From: Pelotomaculum schinkii
GTDB taxonomy: Bacteria; Bacillota; Desulfotomaculia; Desulfotomaculales; Pelotomaculaceae
Assembly (NCBI RefSeq): GCF_004369205.1
Contig: NZ_QFGA01000002.1
Coordinates: 1-64,000, forward strand
Direction: 5' to 3'
DNA: 64,000 nucleotides
The position numbers were made by a program, and so were the translations under genes. The stretch's first letter is position 1. Every line of letters starts with the position of its first letter. The notes beneath the pieces were generated by a model, which saw only the letters and a program-made list of their open reading frames with translations, did no database searches and had not been told where the DNA came from. Below are positions 1 through 7,676 of this stretch, piece by piece.

Positions 1-130
1 GCATAAATTCAATTTAGCAGAAAGGTCATATCCGGTGTTCAACTTTGCCGGAAAGGGTGTCCAGTTTCAAACGGAGACACTGTTCAATCTCAGCGGTCAA
101 ACTGTTCAGTTTGACCCGGCATATTCATAA
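1..130. repeat. possible insertion-sequence terminus
   Basis: No gene is visible. The stretch carries repeated related words (variants of GTGTTCAACTTTGCCGG, GTGTCCAGTTTCAAACGG and ACTGTTCAGTTTGACCCGG) spaced about 30 to 40 bases apart. Multiple short repeats of this kind are found at the ends of IS21-type elements, so this may be the end of an element lying left of the window. The assignment is inference from the repeat pattern alone. Confidence 0.3.
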
Positions 131-162
131 AAACTTGTGGCATCTTTTATTACCTAACTTCT

Positions 163-324
163 CACATTCCCAAGTTTACTAAGTTGGTAGTACACCAATA
201 GAATTGTCAAACAATCTAACCAGCTGATATCAGCAATGAAAAACCTGTAGAGAATCCTCTACAGGTTTACAATCTCCTTATGACAGTCTTCATCATTTAG
301 ATTAAGTAATTTTTCTAGTTCAAG
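163..324. repeat. long direct repeat, copy 1
   Basis: About 160 bp nearly identical to positions 3725-3898. It contains the 3' end and terminator hairpin of the small minus-strand gene that is complete only at the second copy (3833-3988). Copy 1 lacks a 12-bp tandem unit (TAGTACACCAAT) present twice in copy 2. Between the two copies lie transposase, HEPN/MNT and replication-gene debris, so the repeat brackets a degenerate accessory segment. The gap 325-407 is AT-rich and shows nothing else. Confidence 0.9.
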
Positions 325-407
325 AAGTAAAAAGTACCCCCCAAGAAATTAACATACCTTATATATAAATATTAATAGTAATAGTTATTTATTATATTAA
401 TAAATAA

Positions 408-815
408 CTATAGACGCGTATCTGTTTCGTAAAGGAGACGCTGTAGGTTTTCCAAGTCAGCGCCTTTTAACTTAAGAAAAAGTTTGTGCTCCTGGCCTCC
501 ATCCAGCAGGGTTAAAACAGCTGTAGAATTGTCCCGCTTACGTCCTCCAATAGCTGCACCTGCTACCAGACCTATACCTCCGGTAAGCAGCCCGCCTACG
601 ACGGCTCCGGCTGCGGCTTTTCCAGCGCTACGGGTAGCATTTTCCTCCCAGTCTACACTAGTTACCTGGAATTCAACGGATTTTTTCAGGGCTCGGCTAA
701 ACTTTAAGTATCCGGGTTGCTCCCCCTTTGATATAATTACTGGCCCCTTGCTTATTAATGCGTTACCGGCTTTTACCTCCGTAAAAACTTTTATTTCAGG
801 TTTTAAGCCAAACAA
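408..815 (-). CDS. glycine-zipper hypothetical protein
   Basis: A 135-residue protein of unknown function. Residues of about 64-95 form a small-residue-rich stretch (GKAAAGAVVGGLLTGGIG) typical of glycine-zipper segments that pack in or against membranes; the flanks look soluble and beta-rich. The TTG start is chosen because AGGAGG lies 9 bases upstream. It stands alone, with the IS1595-like transposase diverging from it. No signal peptide is evident. It may be a short membrane-associated or lipid-binding protein; the role is unknown. Confidence 0.7.
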   Translation of the reverse strand: MFGLKPEIKVFTEVKAGNALISKGPVIISKGEQPGYLKFSRALKKSVEFQVTSVDWEENATRSAGKAAAGAVVGGLLTGGIGLVAGAAIGGRKRDNSTAVLTLLDGGQEHKLFLKLKGADLENLQRLLYETDTRL

Positions 816-976
816 AATTTACCGCCTCCTAGACAGTATTTCTTTCTTTATATCATGCTTTCTACGTATACGTCTAGGAACAATAATCAGGTTAAATGAT
901 TATCCCTTTAGCTCAGCAACCACTTTACCACGGAACACATGTTTGGCATACTAATTATACAAACTAACGTTCTGGG

Positions 977-1861
977 GTGATGATGGTGGCAAAGCAAGAA
1001 AAGATTAACTTGATAGATTTTCAGCAAAAGTTTTCAAATGAAGAAGCCTGCCTACAGTACTTGTTTCAAAAACGTTGGCCTAATGGATTCCAGTGTCCCA
1101 GGTGCGGCCATAATCGCTGCTATGAAATAACTACTCGTAACCTCTATGAGTGTACCAGATGCCACTACCAAGCTTCCGTTACCGCAGGTACAGTCATGGA
1201 GAAGACTCATACTAAATTGATGATTTGGTTTTGGGCCATTTATCTTGTTGCTCATGACAAACGTGGTCGATCTGCTACTTCGATAAGTGAAGAACTGGGT
1301 GTTTCATACAAAACTGCTTGGCTGATGTTGCAAAAAATTCCTAAAGCCATGGGAGACAGAGATTCACAATACATGCTTAGCGGGATCGTAGAACTTGACG
1401 ATTTTTTTCTTGGTGCACCAAATGAAGGTGGAAAACGTGGGCGTGGGACAGAAAAATCGCTCGTTCTAGCCGGCTTGTCTCTGAATAATCAAGGATATCC
1501 TTTATTCCTAAAAATGCAAGTTGTATCAGATGTAAAAGGGGTCACCTTGGCGGAATTTGCTCATTCTGTTATTGGATCCGGTTCCAAAATCTCAAGTGCT
1601 GCTTATCGTTCATACTTAAAACTTGCTAAAGAAGGTTTTGAGCATGAACCCAAAGATTTTGATCCAAAACAAAATCCCGACCATTTAAAGTGGCTCCATA
1701 CTGTCGTTCCAAATGCTAAAGCCTTTATTGCCGGTACTTTTCATGGTCTTGCTAAAAAACATCTACAGGCTTATCTCAACGAATTCTGTTATCGTTTTAA
1801 CCGTCTGATTCTCCTCGATTTGTCTATGCAAGAAAAGTATTTCAAGCAAGGTCTGCTATAG
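977..1861 (+). CDS. IS1595-family transposase with foreign C-terminus
   Basis: Protein of about 294 residues. The N-terminal third has the zinc ribbon of this family (CPRCG and CTRCHY), followed by a helix-turn-helix and a DDE-type core beginning at GIVELDDFFLG with the GKRGRGTEKS stretch, as in ISXO2/IS1595 transposases. Family members usually end shortly after the YLNEFCYRFNRR motif with a conserved tail; here the frame runs into unrelated sequence after YRFNR (about 1800) and stops. The start may be GTG at 977 or ATG at 983. Probably inactive or at least altered, with loss of the terminal part. No clear inverted ends were found. Confidence 0.8.
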   Translation: MMMVAKQEKINLIDFQQKFSNEEACLQYLFQKRWPNGFQCPRCGHNRCYEITTRNLYECTRCHYQASVTAGTVMEKTHTKLMIWFWAIYLVAHDKRGRSATSISEELGVSYKTAWLMLQKIPKAMGDRDSQYMLSGIVELDDFFLGAPNEGGKRGRGTEKSLVLAGLSLNNQGYPLFLKMQVVSDVKGVTLAEFAHSVIGSGSKISSAAYRSYLKLAKEGFEHEPKDFDPKQNPDHLKWLHTVVPNAKAFIAGTFHGLAKKHLQAYLNEFCYRFNRLILLDLSMQEKYFKQGLL

Positions 1862-2088
1862 AGAGTGCCTATAACCTAAGTACAAGTGACTTAAATACAA
1901 AAGATATTGGCGTATCACCTACGCATCTTGCATTACTAGGTGATGTCGTATACAACTACATTATTAAACTTATTAAAGCAAATAAGCTAAGAGCCTGGAA
2001 AGTAGATTATACAAGATACTGGGAAGTTGACATACATGACCCTATAAAATGGTTGTTAAGACGTCCAAATTTTGTCCGGATTGGTTAA
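1804..2088 (+). pseudogene. 3' fragment of an unrecognised gene fused to the transposase end
   Basis: In another frame from the transposase an open stretch runs to a stop at 2088. Its C-terminal part reads like a compact helical domain (IIKLIKANKLRAWKVDYT followed by RYWEVDIHDPIKWLL), reminiscent of small DNA-binding or excisionase-like tails. It has no start of its own and overlaps the transposase 3' end by about 57 bp. I infer that a deletion or insertion joined the two genes. Family not identified. Confidence 0.45.
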
Positions 2089-2172
2089 AAAAACTTGTTA
2101 ATTTAAAATAGTATTGGGAGGTCCGAAGTTACCGCCCAATACTATTAATAATACATTGTCTTATATATCTAT

Positions 2173-2289
2173 TCATTGATATTTCTTGTTTTTTGACTCT
2201 TGCCGAACAAAAGATAGTAAACTTGGTGATATCATTAATTTCATCGGTACTTTTTTCTCTTTAACCTTCTTATTTAATTTAGTCTTCAT
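2173..2289 (-). CDS. small basic peptide, 38 residues
   Basis: A 38-codon frame starting ATG with AAAGGA about 9 bases upstream. The product is lysine-rich (begins MKTKLNKKVKEKKVPMKL) and has no recognised domain. It lies alone in the 2089-2464 gap. The good ribosome binding site is the only positive evidence; it may be non-genic. Confidence 0.35.
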   Translation of the reverse strand: MKTKLNKKVKEKKVPMKLMISPSLLSFVRQESKNKKYQ

Positions 2290-2464
2290 TGTAATTCATC
2301 CTTTCTAGTCTAAAATTTGAAGCTTATATTCTTAGCCAAATAAAATAATCATACAATCTTCTTGGTCTTTGCTGGAAACCCGGACGTAACCGATGTTTAA
2401 AAGTAATTCCTCCCATTAAGAGTAAAACCGGCTTATGCCCGGCTTTAGCGTTCAGGTTGTAAAT

Positions 2465-2791
2465 TTATTCTTCATAAACGGTCTTACCTTTTTGAATAAT
2501 CTCATCAAACAAAAAGTCACCCTGCCTGGCCTTTTGGTACTGCTCAACAGAATATGGACGTGGTGAGATATCCAGGTCAACCCCAAAGGTTAGTTTTTTA
2601 AGCATCAATGATTCTTTAAACCGGTCGCGCCCGAGATCCGGAGAGATGATGGCCAGGTCAATGTCACTGTCCTCATCACTGGTACCAGCAGCTAGGGAAC
2701 CATAAAGGATGGCTTTTTTAACCCGGATATTTTTAGATCTAAGTTCTTCTAAGTATTTTTTTATACTTACGTCAAACTGTTTTTTAGCCAT
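2465..2791 (-). CDS. MNT-type nucleotidyltransferase (antitoxin-like)
   Basis: 108 residues with the minimal nucleotidyltransferase signature: the GSLAAGT loop at about residues 31-37 followed by DSDIDLAI, giving the two metal-binding aspartates, and a later aspartate near VDLDI. In HEPN/MNT (type VII) toxin-antitoxin pairs this protein AMPylates and silences the HEPN RNase. The upstream HEPN gene overlaps its start by 25 bp, so the two were translationally coupled. As the HEPN gene is frameshifted, this antitoxin may be an orphan. Confidence 0.8.
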   Translation of the reverse strand: MAKKQFDVSIKKYLEELRSKNIRVKKAILYGSLAAGTSDEDSDIDLAIISPDLGRDRFKESLMLKKLTFGVDLDISPRPYSVEQYQKARQGDFLFDEIIQKGKTVYEE

Positions 2792-3167
2792 TCTAAAACC
2801 TCACTCGTTTTTTTCATAATATCCTCTGTAACCGCCCGCGTGCAGTTCTTAGCCAGTTCCTTCCGATCCTCGGCATACCTGGACTCTATATAATACTGTG
2901 AGAGCAGGACAAAAAGCTCCTTTCTTGTTTCGTCAAGTTCAGGAAAAATGCCAGCATTCTTCGCCAAAGCTACTAAATCATGTTTCCTGGGTGGTGTCTT
3001 GTTGACTTATCATAATATACAGCTTTAACAGCCTTTTCAATGGCCTGCTGGCAGAAGAAAAGGCTATACAGGTATTTCTTTTTATTAAATAAGTGCCCAG
3101 CCACCTCATGGTCATCGTCAGCAGTCTCAATCCAATTTAACGTTTGTGGTTTCAGCACTTTCACCAC
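2767..3167 (-). pseudogene. HEPN-domain protein, frameshifted
   Basis: Two adjacent frames together make one HEPN protein of about 130 residues: the first ends at YYDKSTRHHPG, and the second continues as KHDLVALAKNAGIFPEL to KNSLT. The family normally reads TPPRKHDL at this place, so one base is missing around 2990-3000. The N-terminal part has the usual FFCQQAIEKAVKAVYY helix. The 5' start is GTG after GAGGAAAGG. The frameshift would remove the second half of the domain and inactivate the RNase, unless it is a sequencing error. Confidence 0.75.
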
Positions 3168-3230
3168 CTTTCCTCAAACGGTTCTCGCTTAAACTAAGAA
3201 TTTCTACGGAAAATATTTTAGTCCTGCATT

Positions 3231-3377
3231 CTATCGATGCTGCTTGCCAACTTCAGAACAGTATATTGCTTGACACAAGAAAAGTCCGGCTGTAACGCTT
3301 CCTAGTGCTTGTGCAAAATCAGCGTGATAAGAAACCGGCCTATCCGCAAGAATTTTAATTAAAACATCTTTTGCCAT
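3231..3377 (-). pseudogene. N-terminal fragment of a replication-type (DnaD/RepA-like) protein
   Basis: A 48-residue frame beginning MAKDVLIKILADRPVSYHAD and containing ALGSVTAGLFLCQAIYCS. Phage and plasmid replication proteins often open with a similar motif (RPVxYHxxLAxALGSVxAALFLSQ), which then continues for over 200 residues. Here it stops after 48 codons. I read it as a truncated remnant of an integrated element. No clear ribosome binding site. Confidence 0.45.
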
Positions 3378-3452
3378 ATATTATTATCCCACCTTTTGAA
3401 ACAATGCAAAAGAACCTGACAAAAAGCCCCAACTAGAATTTTCTCACAAAAG

Positions 3453-3481
3453 AAAAAACGATAGGTCTTAAAGGCCCATCG
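3453..3481 (-). terminator. intrinsic terminator
   Basis: Imperfect hairpin (CGATGGGCC paired with AGACCTATCG) followed on the minus strand by a T-rich run (TTTTTTCTTTT). No gene is left upstream of it on that strand, so it is probably a leftover of the degenerate element. Confidence 0.5.
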
Positions 3482-3690
3482 CCCAAAATAAAGACAACCC
3501 TTATATTTTAGTATAAGCAAACGTTTTCCAAAAAATGATCACACAAATGATCACATACGGCAAATAATTACCTGTAATTTTAAATACTCAATAAAATAAC
3601 CCAGCCGGAAAGCCTTTAAAAATTAGCATTTAATGAACATGAAAATACGGAAAACAACCCGAAATTACGTATTGCGATTAGTTCGCATTC

Positions 3691-3726
3691 AAGAGGTCAG
3701 GGGTTCGAATCCCCTTAGGTCCACCA
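3691..3726 (+). pseudogene. 3' fragment of a tRNA (T arm, acceptor strand, CCA)
   Basis: The segment shows a T arm (AGGGG TTCGAAT CCCCT), a 3' acceptor strand TAGGTCC, and an encoded A-CCA end. No matching 5' acceptor strand is found upstream, so the tRNA is incomplete and its identity is not resolved. The direct repeat copy 2 starts at its CCA. Tyrosine integrases commonly use tRNA 3' ends as attachment sites, which makes this a likely att remnant. Confidence 0.65.
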
Positions 3727-3898
3727 CATTCCCAAGTTTACTAAGTCAGTAGTACACCAATTAGTACACCAATAGAATTGTCAAACAATTTAACCAGCTG
3801 ATATCAGCAATGAAAAACCTGTAGAGAATCCTCTACAGGTTTACAATCTCCTTATGACAGTCTTCATCATTTAGATTAAGTAATTTTTCTAGTTCAAG
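3725..3898. repeat. long direct repeat, copy 2
   Basis: About 174 bp matching 163-324, beginning exactly at the CCA end of the tRNA fragment. It differs mainly by an extra 12-bp tandem unit near 3752-3775. It includes the 3' part of the small gene 3833-3988 and its terminator. Confidence 0.9.
3815..3842 (-). terminator. terminator of the 51-residue gene
   Basis: Strong hairpin AACCTGTAGAG/CTCTACAGGTT with a short loop, followed on the minus strand by TTTTT. It overlaps the stop codon of the small gene. The same hairpin is present in repeat copy 1 at about 239-271. Confidence 0.75.
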
Positions 3899-3988
3899 GT
3901 CGTTTTCGGCGATAATCTGCTGCAGACTCTTTAATGACTGTTCCACGCCCCCCGCCTTAATACGTAGCTTGTTCCATTTATCTGTCAA
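3833..3988 (-). CDS. small hypothetical protein, 51 residues
   Basis: TTG start preceded by GGAGG (about 9 bases) and directly followed by a terminator. The product is a charged, helical protein (begins MTDKWNKLRIKAGG, then LKSLQQIIAENDLELEKLL), possibly coiled-coil. Only its 3' half recurs in repeat copy 1. Function unknown; the setting next to a tRNA end suggests it belonged to an integrated element. Confidence 0.6.
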   Translation of the reverse strand: MTDKWNKLRIKAGGVEQSLKSLQQIIAENDLELEKLLNLNDEDCHKEIVNL

Positions 3989-4234
3989 ATAAGACCGCCT
4001 CCTGAAAACCGCGTCTTTTTGAAGACTAAAGGGCTTCTATTTTTCTAGAAAAAATATGCGGTTTTAAAAAAAAGACCCTCTATTACTATAATCATACCAA
4101 CTTCCCATTCACATGTAAAGTAAAGGGACTTGAACCCTCGTGGTTTTAAGTCTTTTTGCTCATATTATATTTATGATATATTCAGTATAAAGAATTATTT
4201 TTGTATAAGGAAGAGATGAAAATGGTGATAAATA

Positions 4235-4788
4235 ATGAAGGAATATAAAAGAGAATATCCCTTGTTTTCTTTATGTGGTCTTAACTGTGGACTTTGCCCA
4301 AGATATCAAAGTGAGGGAACATCAAGGTGTCCCGGATGCGGTGGCAAAGATTTTCATCTGCAACACCCAAGCTGTGCAGTGATTACGTGCAGTAAAAAGC
4401 ATGGTGATGTTGAGTATTGCTTCCTGTGCAAAAATTATCCATGTAATAGATATAAATGCCCAAGCGAAAAAGATTCGTTCATCACCTATCGGAATGTTAT
4501 AAATGATATGCAGAAGGCCATTGACAACGGGATTGAACAGTATCAAGCGGAGCTTAATGAAAAAATTTTATTTTTGGAATACTTAATCAGTAATTTTAAC
4601 GATGGCAGAAAAAAAACTTTTTTTGTATTGCCGTCAATCTCCTGGATCTTGCGGATTTGAATGACATAAAAGAACATATTAAAAAATGTGACGAAACAAT
4701 TCCGCAAAAAGATAAAGTGAAAATGGTAGAATCATGGTTTAATGAAAAAGCAAAGAGTAAAAATATTGACTTTAAACTGAGAAAATAA
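4235..4788 (+). pseudogene. DUF3795-type zinc protein, frameshifted
   Basis: Starts MKEYKREYPLFSLCGLNCGL with the DUF3795 cysteine pattern (CGLNCGLCP, CPGCGG, CAVITC, CFLCKNYPC). The reading frame slips at an A8-C-T7 homopolymer near 4609-4624; after the slip the reading continues as CIAVNLLDLADLNDIKEHIKK to a stop at 4788, completing the usual helical C-terminus. One base is missing in the run. Because the break is in a homopolymer it could be a sequencing error or a phase-variable site. Function of the family is unknown. Confidence 0.75.
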
Positions 4789-4886
4789 GTATTATGCGTA
4801 AAAATGCATTGGCATCTATATTCACCTAACTTTTCAGGAACAAATTCGCCCTATCGGGCGACTTAATTAAACCGGGGATAGATTAG

Positions 4887-5141
4887 CTATGGGCTATCTC
4901 TATCCTCGGTTTCACCCGTATAAAACATATCCCTCCCGCACTGTGGACAATCAACGGTAGGCATTACTCCAGGCTTTTCATCCCAAGCAAATTCATCAAT
5001 TATCCACGCAGGGATCCATTCGCTAAACCCACAACTCTGACAACGATACCTGTGATGTTCCCTGTCCTCTGGGCCGTCCTGAAATGGAATTACATCTTCG
5101 TCCCATATTTCGTCTGTTTTGCCCGCCATCCTCCACAACAC
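4887..5141 (-). CDS. small zinc-ribbon protein in the IS91-like element
   Basis: 84 residues with two CxxC knuckles (CQSCGF near residue 34 and CPQCGR near residue 70) and many acidic residues. It overlaps the end of the transposase gene by 119 bp in another frame, an arrangement pointing to a passenger or accessory gene of the element or to an alternative C-terminus of the transposase. Function unknown. Confidence 0.5.
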   Translation of the reverse strand: MLWRMAGKTDEIWDEDVIPFQDGPEDREHHRYRCQSCGFSEWIPAWIIDEFAWDEKPGVMPTVDCPQCGRDMFYTGETEDRDSP

Positions 5142-6345
5142 ACTCCTTCTTCATATCAGCAATGGCATCATAAATGTAGCCATAACGGGGATGCCAAATC
5201 ACCCAGAGTTCCATCTCACATTTGCAACTTGGACACTTAAGGGGATTCTTACCAAAACTTTGTATCAATCGTTCTTTCCACGTCTGTTTTTTTGCCGCGG
5301 CCGGCTTCAGCTTACTTTTTATTCTCGTTTTCAGGTATTTATAAAGCCCTACTATTTTTTGAGCCAATTTGTTAAGATCACGACGGTAAATGCCATATCG
5401 CCTGACCATCTTGAAATGCTTTTTAGGTATATGCATAATCAGTTTCCCAATAAATTCGAGAGCATGCAGCTCTTCCTCTTTCCTTTGTTCATCCCTATGA
5501 TCAATATACCAAAACTTTACCTTCTCACCATCATAGCCAATTATTCTAGACTCTGCTATTGCTGGCCGGGCTAAATACCGGCCTATATATTCCGCCGCTC
5601 CCTTGGCATCTCTCATCCTATTTTTAGCATGTACGTAAAAACCTTTTGGATATCTACGGTATAATTCATTTATTAGCTTCTTTATCCCCGGCTCACGTCC
5701 AAATCTCTTTTGAATAATTCCCAGCATTACTTTCTGCCAGCTTTTCCTTAAGTAATTGTAAGGAATATACCCCACGTCTTTCCAATTCTTAAACTTATCT
5801 ATTGCACCTTCCGTTACCAAGGCATGAACGTGAGGATTAAAACCTAAATTACGTCCAAAGGTATGAATTGTTGTAATTATACCAACTTCATAACCCATTT
5901 TTTTGGACTTGTTCCTGTACCAGTATTGAATTACCTCTGCAACTCCGTCGCTCAGATCTTTTAGCAGTTCTCTATGCCAATAAAACTTACCCCTTAATTC
6001 TTGGGGAATAGAAAACACCGTGTGGCGATGCCCTACATCTATAATCCTTTCAACCTGTTTGTTTACCCAATTATCTATATAAATCTTACCGCATCGATTA
6101 CAAAACCGGCTCTTACATGAAAATCCTACAACCCTTTGATGCTTGCCACATTCCGGGCAAATATACTTAGCATAGCCGTACCGTGGGTCACCACACTTTA
6201 ACATCTTTTCAACAGATTCTATGACACTCTCAACTAGATCTTTGGGAATCTTTTGCAAATTAGTTTTTTTAAATTCTTCCCAGTGGTCAGCAAAGATCTG
6301 CTTGATTTTAATTGTCTCTATCTGCTCTCTACCATTTGCTTCCAT
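5023..6345 (-). CDS. IS91-family transposase (HUH, zinc-binding N-terminus)
   Basis: 440 residues. The N-terminus carries the transposase zinc-binding domain (CPECGKHQRVVGFSCKSRFC, then CGKIYIDNW). The rolling-circle nuclease shows the HUH motif as NPHVHALVTEG at about residues 170-180, and the tyrosine helix as AAEYIGRYLARP, with two tyrosines four apart. A late CPSCKCEME knuckle follows. The last 40 residues look unnatural (RRNMGRRCNSISGRPRGQG) and overlap the zinc-ribbon gene, suggesting a frameshift near the 3' end. Confidence 0.85.
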   Translation of the reverse strand: MEANGREQIETIKIKQIFADHWEEFKKTNLQKIPKDLVESVIESVEKMLKCGDPRYGYAKYICPECGKHQRVVGFSCKSRFCNRCGKIYIDNWVNKQVERIIDVGHRHTVFSIPQELRGKFYWHRELLKDLSDGVAEVIQYWYRNKSKKMGYEVGIITTIHTFGRNLGFNPHVHALVTEGAIDKFKNWKDVGYIPYNYLRKSWQKVMLGIIQKRFGREPGIKKLINELYRRYPKGFYVHAKNRMRDAKGAAEYIGRYLARPAIAESRIIGYDGEKVKFWYIDHRDEQRKEEELHALEFIGKLIMHIPKKHFKMVRRYGIYRRDLNKLAQKIVGLYKYLKTRIKSKLKPAAAKKQTWKERLIQSFGKNPLKCPSCKCEMELWVIWHPRYGYIYDAIADMKKECVVEDGGQNRRNMGRRCNSISGRPRGQGTSQVSLSELWV

Positions 6346-6406
6346 ACCATAATTCTACACTTATCCACAAACTTCGAAAAGCATAATTTCCTATACAATA
6401 AAAACA

Positions 6407-6435
6407 AGGCTCCGGGAACCGGAGCCTTTTGCATG
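6407..6435. terminator. bidirectional terminator
   Basis: Hairpin AAGGCTCCGG/CCGGAGCCTT with T-rich flanks on both strands, between the IS91-like element and the tupBC operon. It may serve the tup operon, although a 135-bp repeat now separates the two. Confidence 0.75.
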
Positions 6436-6445
6436 CGCTATTCTG

Positions 6446-6580
6446 AAAATGCAGGTGCGAATTCATTCGCACAAAGGCTACATTATATGCCCAAGTTCGG
6501 CGCTGGCGCGCCGTGTGCGATTGAAATGGCGCCTACATCGGCTGGTATTTTCATGATACGTGTGGCGCCCGCGCTAGCGT
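6446..6580 (+). repeat. 135-bp interspersed repeat, copy 1
   Basis: Contains the hallmark words GGTGCGAATTCATTCGC, CGGCGCTGGCGCGCCG, GTGCGATTGAAATGGCG and GGCTGGTATTTTCAT. Related copies are at 41164-41290 and 49762-49887, with fragments at 22587-22665 and about 12930-13040. It is rich in short palindromes and ends just before the tupC stop codon. No coding capacity. Confidence 0.85.
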
Positions 6581-6593
6581 CCCATTTTTTATA

Positions 6594-7676
6594 TTAATCG
6601 TACTGTCCAATCAGGTGTACTTTATCCGGACTGAACTGGACGGTAATTTCATTATCAGCCAGCACTTCTCCACCCATAACCTGTTCCGGGTTCACAAAGG
6701 CGATTAGCGGAAAACCACAGTCAATTACGGCTTTATACAGGTAGTTGTGTGGCAAAAGCTCGGAAACTTTGCCGCCAAAACTATTATCCCCATGACGGGA
6801 TACACCTTTAAAAATTCTGATGTCTTCCGGCCGTAACAGGATTAGAACATTAGTTCCGACCGGGACAGCCGCTATAGACTTAATGCGATGAGGTCCGGCC
6901 TGCACAAACACTACCCCATCCTGAGTCCCTACCACCTTACCTGGGATCATGTTTTCAACCCCTACCAGAGAGGCTACGGTACGGCTGGTCGGTCTGGTCA
7001 TAATCTCTCTGGGAGAAGCTTGTTGGATAATCCTCCCCTGCTCCAGGACCGTCACGGTCTCGGCCAGTAGGGGCACCTCACTATAATCATGGGTCACAAA
7101 CACGCTCGTTATGCGAGTATCCCGTAAGATGCGGGCGAGTTCGGCGGTCAGAGCGGCCCTGGTCGGAACATCCAGCGCCACAAAAGGCTCGTCCAGGAAA
7201 AGGACCTCCGGCTCTAAGACCAGCGCTCTGGCCAGGCTCACCCGCTGGGACTCGCCGCCGGAAAGGTAGCGCGCCTGGCGTCCGGCAAGGTGGGAAATTC
7301 CCAGGCGCCCCAGCCATTCATTTACCCTGGCCGGGATGGTATCCACTTTAAAACCCCTGAGCTTCAATCCGGAGGCCACGTTATGATAAACAGTGGTATC
7401 CAAAAGCAGTGGCTCCTGGAATACCATGGCCATGCGGCGGCGGTAAGCGATAGGTTTTTTCCAATCCACCCTGTCCCCTTTAAAGAACAACTCTCCTCCG
7501 GTAGGTCGTTGCAAAAGCATCAGCACCTGCATAAAGGTACTCTTGCCGGCCCCGTTTGGGCCAATCAGGGCTACCGCTTCTCCTTCCTCAAGAGAGAAGT
7601 ATTCAATGTCAAGAATTTTTTTTCTCCCTTTGGTCAGGTTTAAATTTTTTACTTCTATAATAGTATTACTGCTCAT
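6594..7676 (-). CDS. tupC: tungstate/molybdate ABC transporter ATPase
   Basis: 360-residue ATPase driving oxyanion uptake across the cytoplasmic membrane. Walker A is GPNGAGKST (about residue 38), the signature LSGGESQRVSLARAL, and Walker B LFLDEPFVALD, with the switch histidine in VFVTHDYSE. The C-terminal 120 residues form a TOBE-type regulatory domain (VLILLRPEDIRIF). Its ATG overlaps the permease stop by 4 bases (ATGA), so the two are translated together. The Moco riboswitch upstream and the TupB-type permease point to tungstate or molybdate rather than sulfate. Confidence 0.85.
   Translation of the reverse strand: MSSNTIIEVKNLNLTKGRKKILDIEYFSLEEGEAVALIGPNGAGKSTFMQVLMLLQRPTGGELFFKGDRVDWKKPIAYRRRMAMVFQEPLLLDTTVYHNVASGLKLRGFKVDTIPARVNEWLGRLGISHLAGRQARYLSGGESQRVSLARALVLEPEVLFLDEPFVALDVPTRAALTAELARILRDTRITSVFVTHDYSEVPLLAETVTVLEQGRIIQQASPREIMTRPTSRTVASLVGVENMIPGKVVGTQDGVVFVQAGPHRIKSIAAVPVGTNVLILLRPEDIRIFKGVSRHGDNSFGGKVSELLPHNYLYKAVIDCGFPLIAFVNPEQVMGGEVLADNEITVQFSPDKVHLIGQYD

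Larger units (their letters stand above)
4795..6400 (-). mobile_element. IS91-like insertion element (limits approximate)
   Basis: Element built of the HUH-type transposase gene and a small overlapping zinc-ribbon gene. IS91-type elements have no terminal inverted repeats but carry hairpins at their ends; a palindrome lies at about 4871-4913 and a small CGCCC/GGGCG hairpin at 4847-4861, beyond the 3' end of the genes. The right limit lies between the transposase start and the 6407 terminator. Exact borders cannot be set by eye. Confidence 0.6.

Noticed and set aside
484-954. Plus-strand frame of 156 codons
   Set aside because: It is the complement of the glycine-zipper gene, which has AGGAGG and sensible composition.
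3691-3726. Complete tRNA gene
   Set aside because: No 5' acceptor strand, D arm or convincing anticodon arm can be paired upstream; only a 3' fragment is supported.
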